Part shown: positions 13,513-13,514 of the stretch, piece after piece
Layout: each line of letters begins with the position of its first letter
Position numbering within the stretch: the stretch's first letter is position 1
Assembly: GCA_947167555.1 (NCBI GenBank)
Contig: CAMVIO010000031.1
Span: forward strand, 1 to 13,514
Direction: 5' to 3'
Length of the DNA: 13,514 nucleotides
From: an uncultured Selenomonadales bacterium
Lineage (GTDB): Bacteria; Bacillota; Negativicutes; Selenomonadales; Selenomonadaceae
Program-made: the position numbers and the translations under genes
The notes under the pieces: model-generated
Seen by the model: only the letters and a program-made list of their open reading frames with translations
Databases searched by the model: none
What the model was told of the DNA's origin: nothing

Positions 13513-13514
13513 CA

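Overview
The window is GC-rich bacterial DNA with dense coding and AGGAGG-type ribosome binding sites. Several features fit a Firmicute that has an outer membrane, such as a Negativicutes/Selenomonas-like gut or oral anaerobe: an AsmA-like envelope protein, a two-component NHLM/NHLP-type peptide exporter, a Bacillus-type parS site and the AmmeMemoRadiSam gene set. The genus is an inference and cannot be proven from this sequence. No rRNA, tRNA, CRISPR array, transposase or phage gene was seen.

Layout. (1) Positions 1-6786, minus strand: a four-gene operon read right to left. It encodes a C39-peptidase/permease/ATPase exporter (4567-6786), a partner ABC transporter with a long N-terminal extension (1803-4541), a 190-residue protein of unknown function (1115-1687), and an AsmA-like membrane-anchored protein that runs off the left edge (1-1113). 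Its upstream region (6787-6963) holds a TATAAT inside a 15-bp palindrome, next to a perfect 20-bp inverted repeat. (2) 7016-8326, minus strand: a monocistronic protein with two four-cysteine zinc ribbons, with its own promoter and a strong terminator at 6964-6990. (3) 8327-8672: a non-coding region holding a perfect parS (ParB-binding) palindrome, a second degenerate parS, a palindrome between them, and a large hairpin terminator. (4) 8673-10889, minus strand: a heavy-metal-associated (HMA) single-domain protein, then a Zn/Cd/Pb-type P1B ATPase that has no HMA domain of its own. (5) 10890-11243: a divergent promoter region with a metal-sensor-like operator candidate on one side and a tandem array of palindromic repeats on the other. 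Each repeat carries an extended -10 promoter element. (6) 11244-13467, plus strand: a Memo-like/AMMECR1 fusion followed by its radical SAM partner. The window ends in paired GC-rich hairpins that look like a dispersed repeat or terminator.

How the genes work together. The first operon is most simply a peptide maturation and export machine. The peptidase domain would cut a double-glycine-type leader, and the two ABC proteins would move the peptide across the inner membrane. The linked AsmA-like protein suggests a link to the outer membrane. No precursor peptide or HlyD-type adaptor is visible in the window. The HMA protein and the P1B ATPase form a split metal-efflux module. The AmmeMemoRadiSam genes form a conserved cassette whose chemistry I cannot state from sequence. 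The parS pair suggests that this region may lie in the origin-proximal part of the chromosome.
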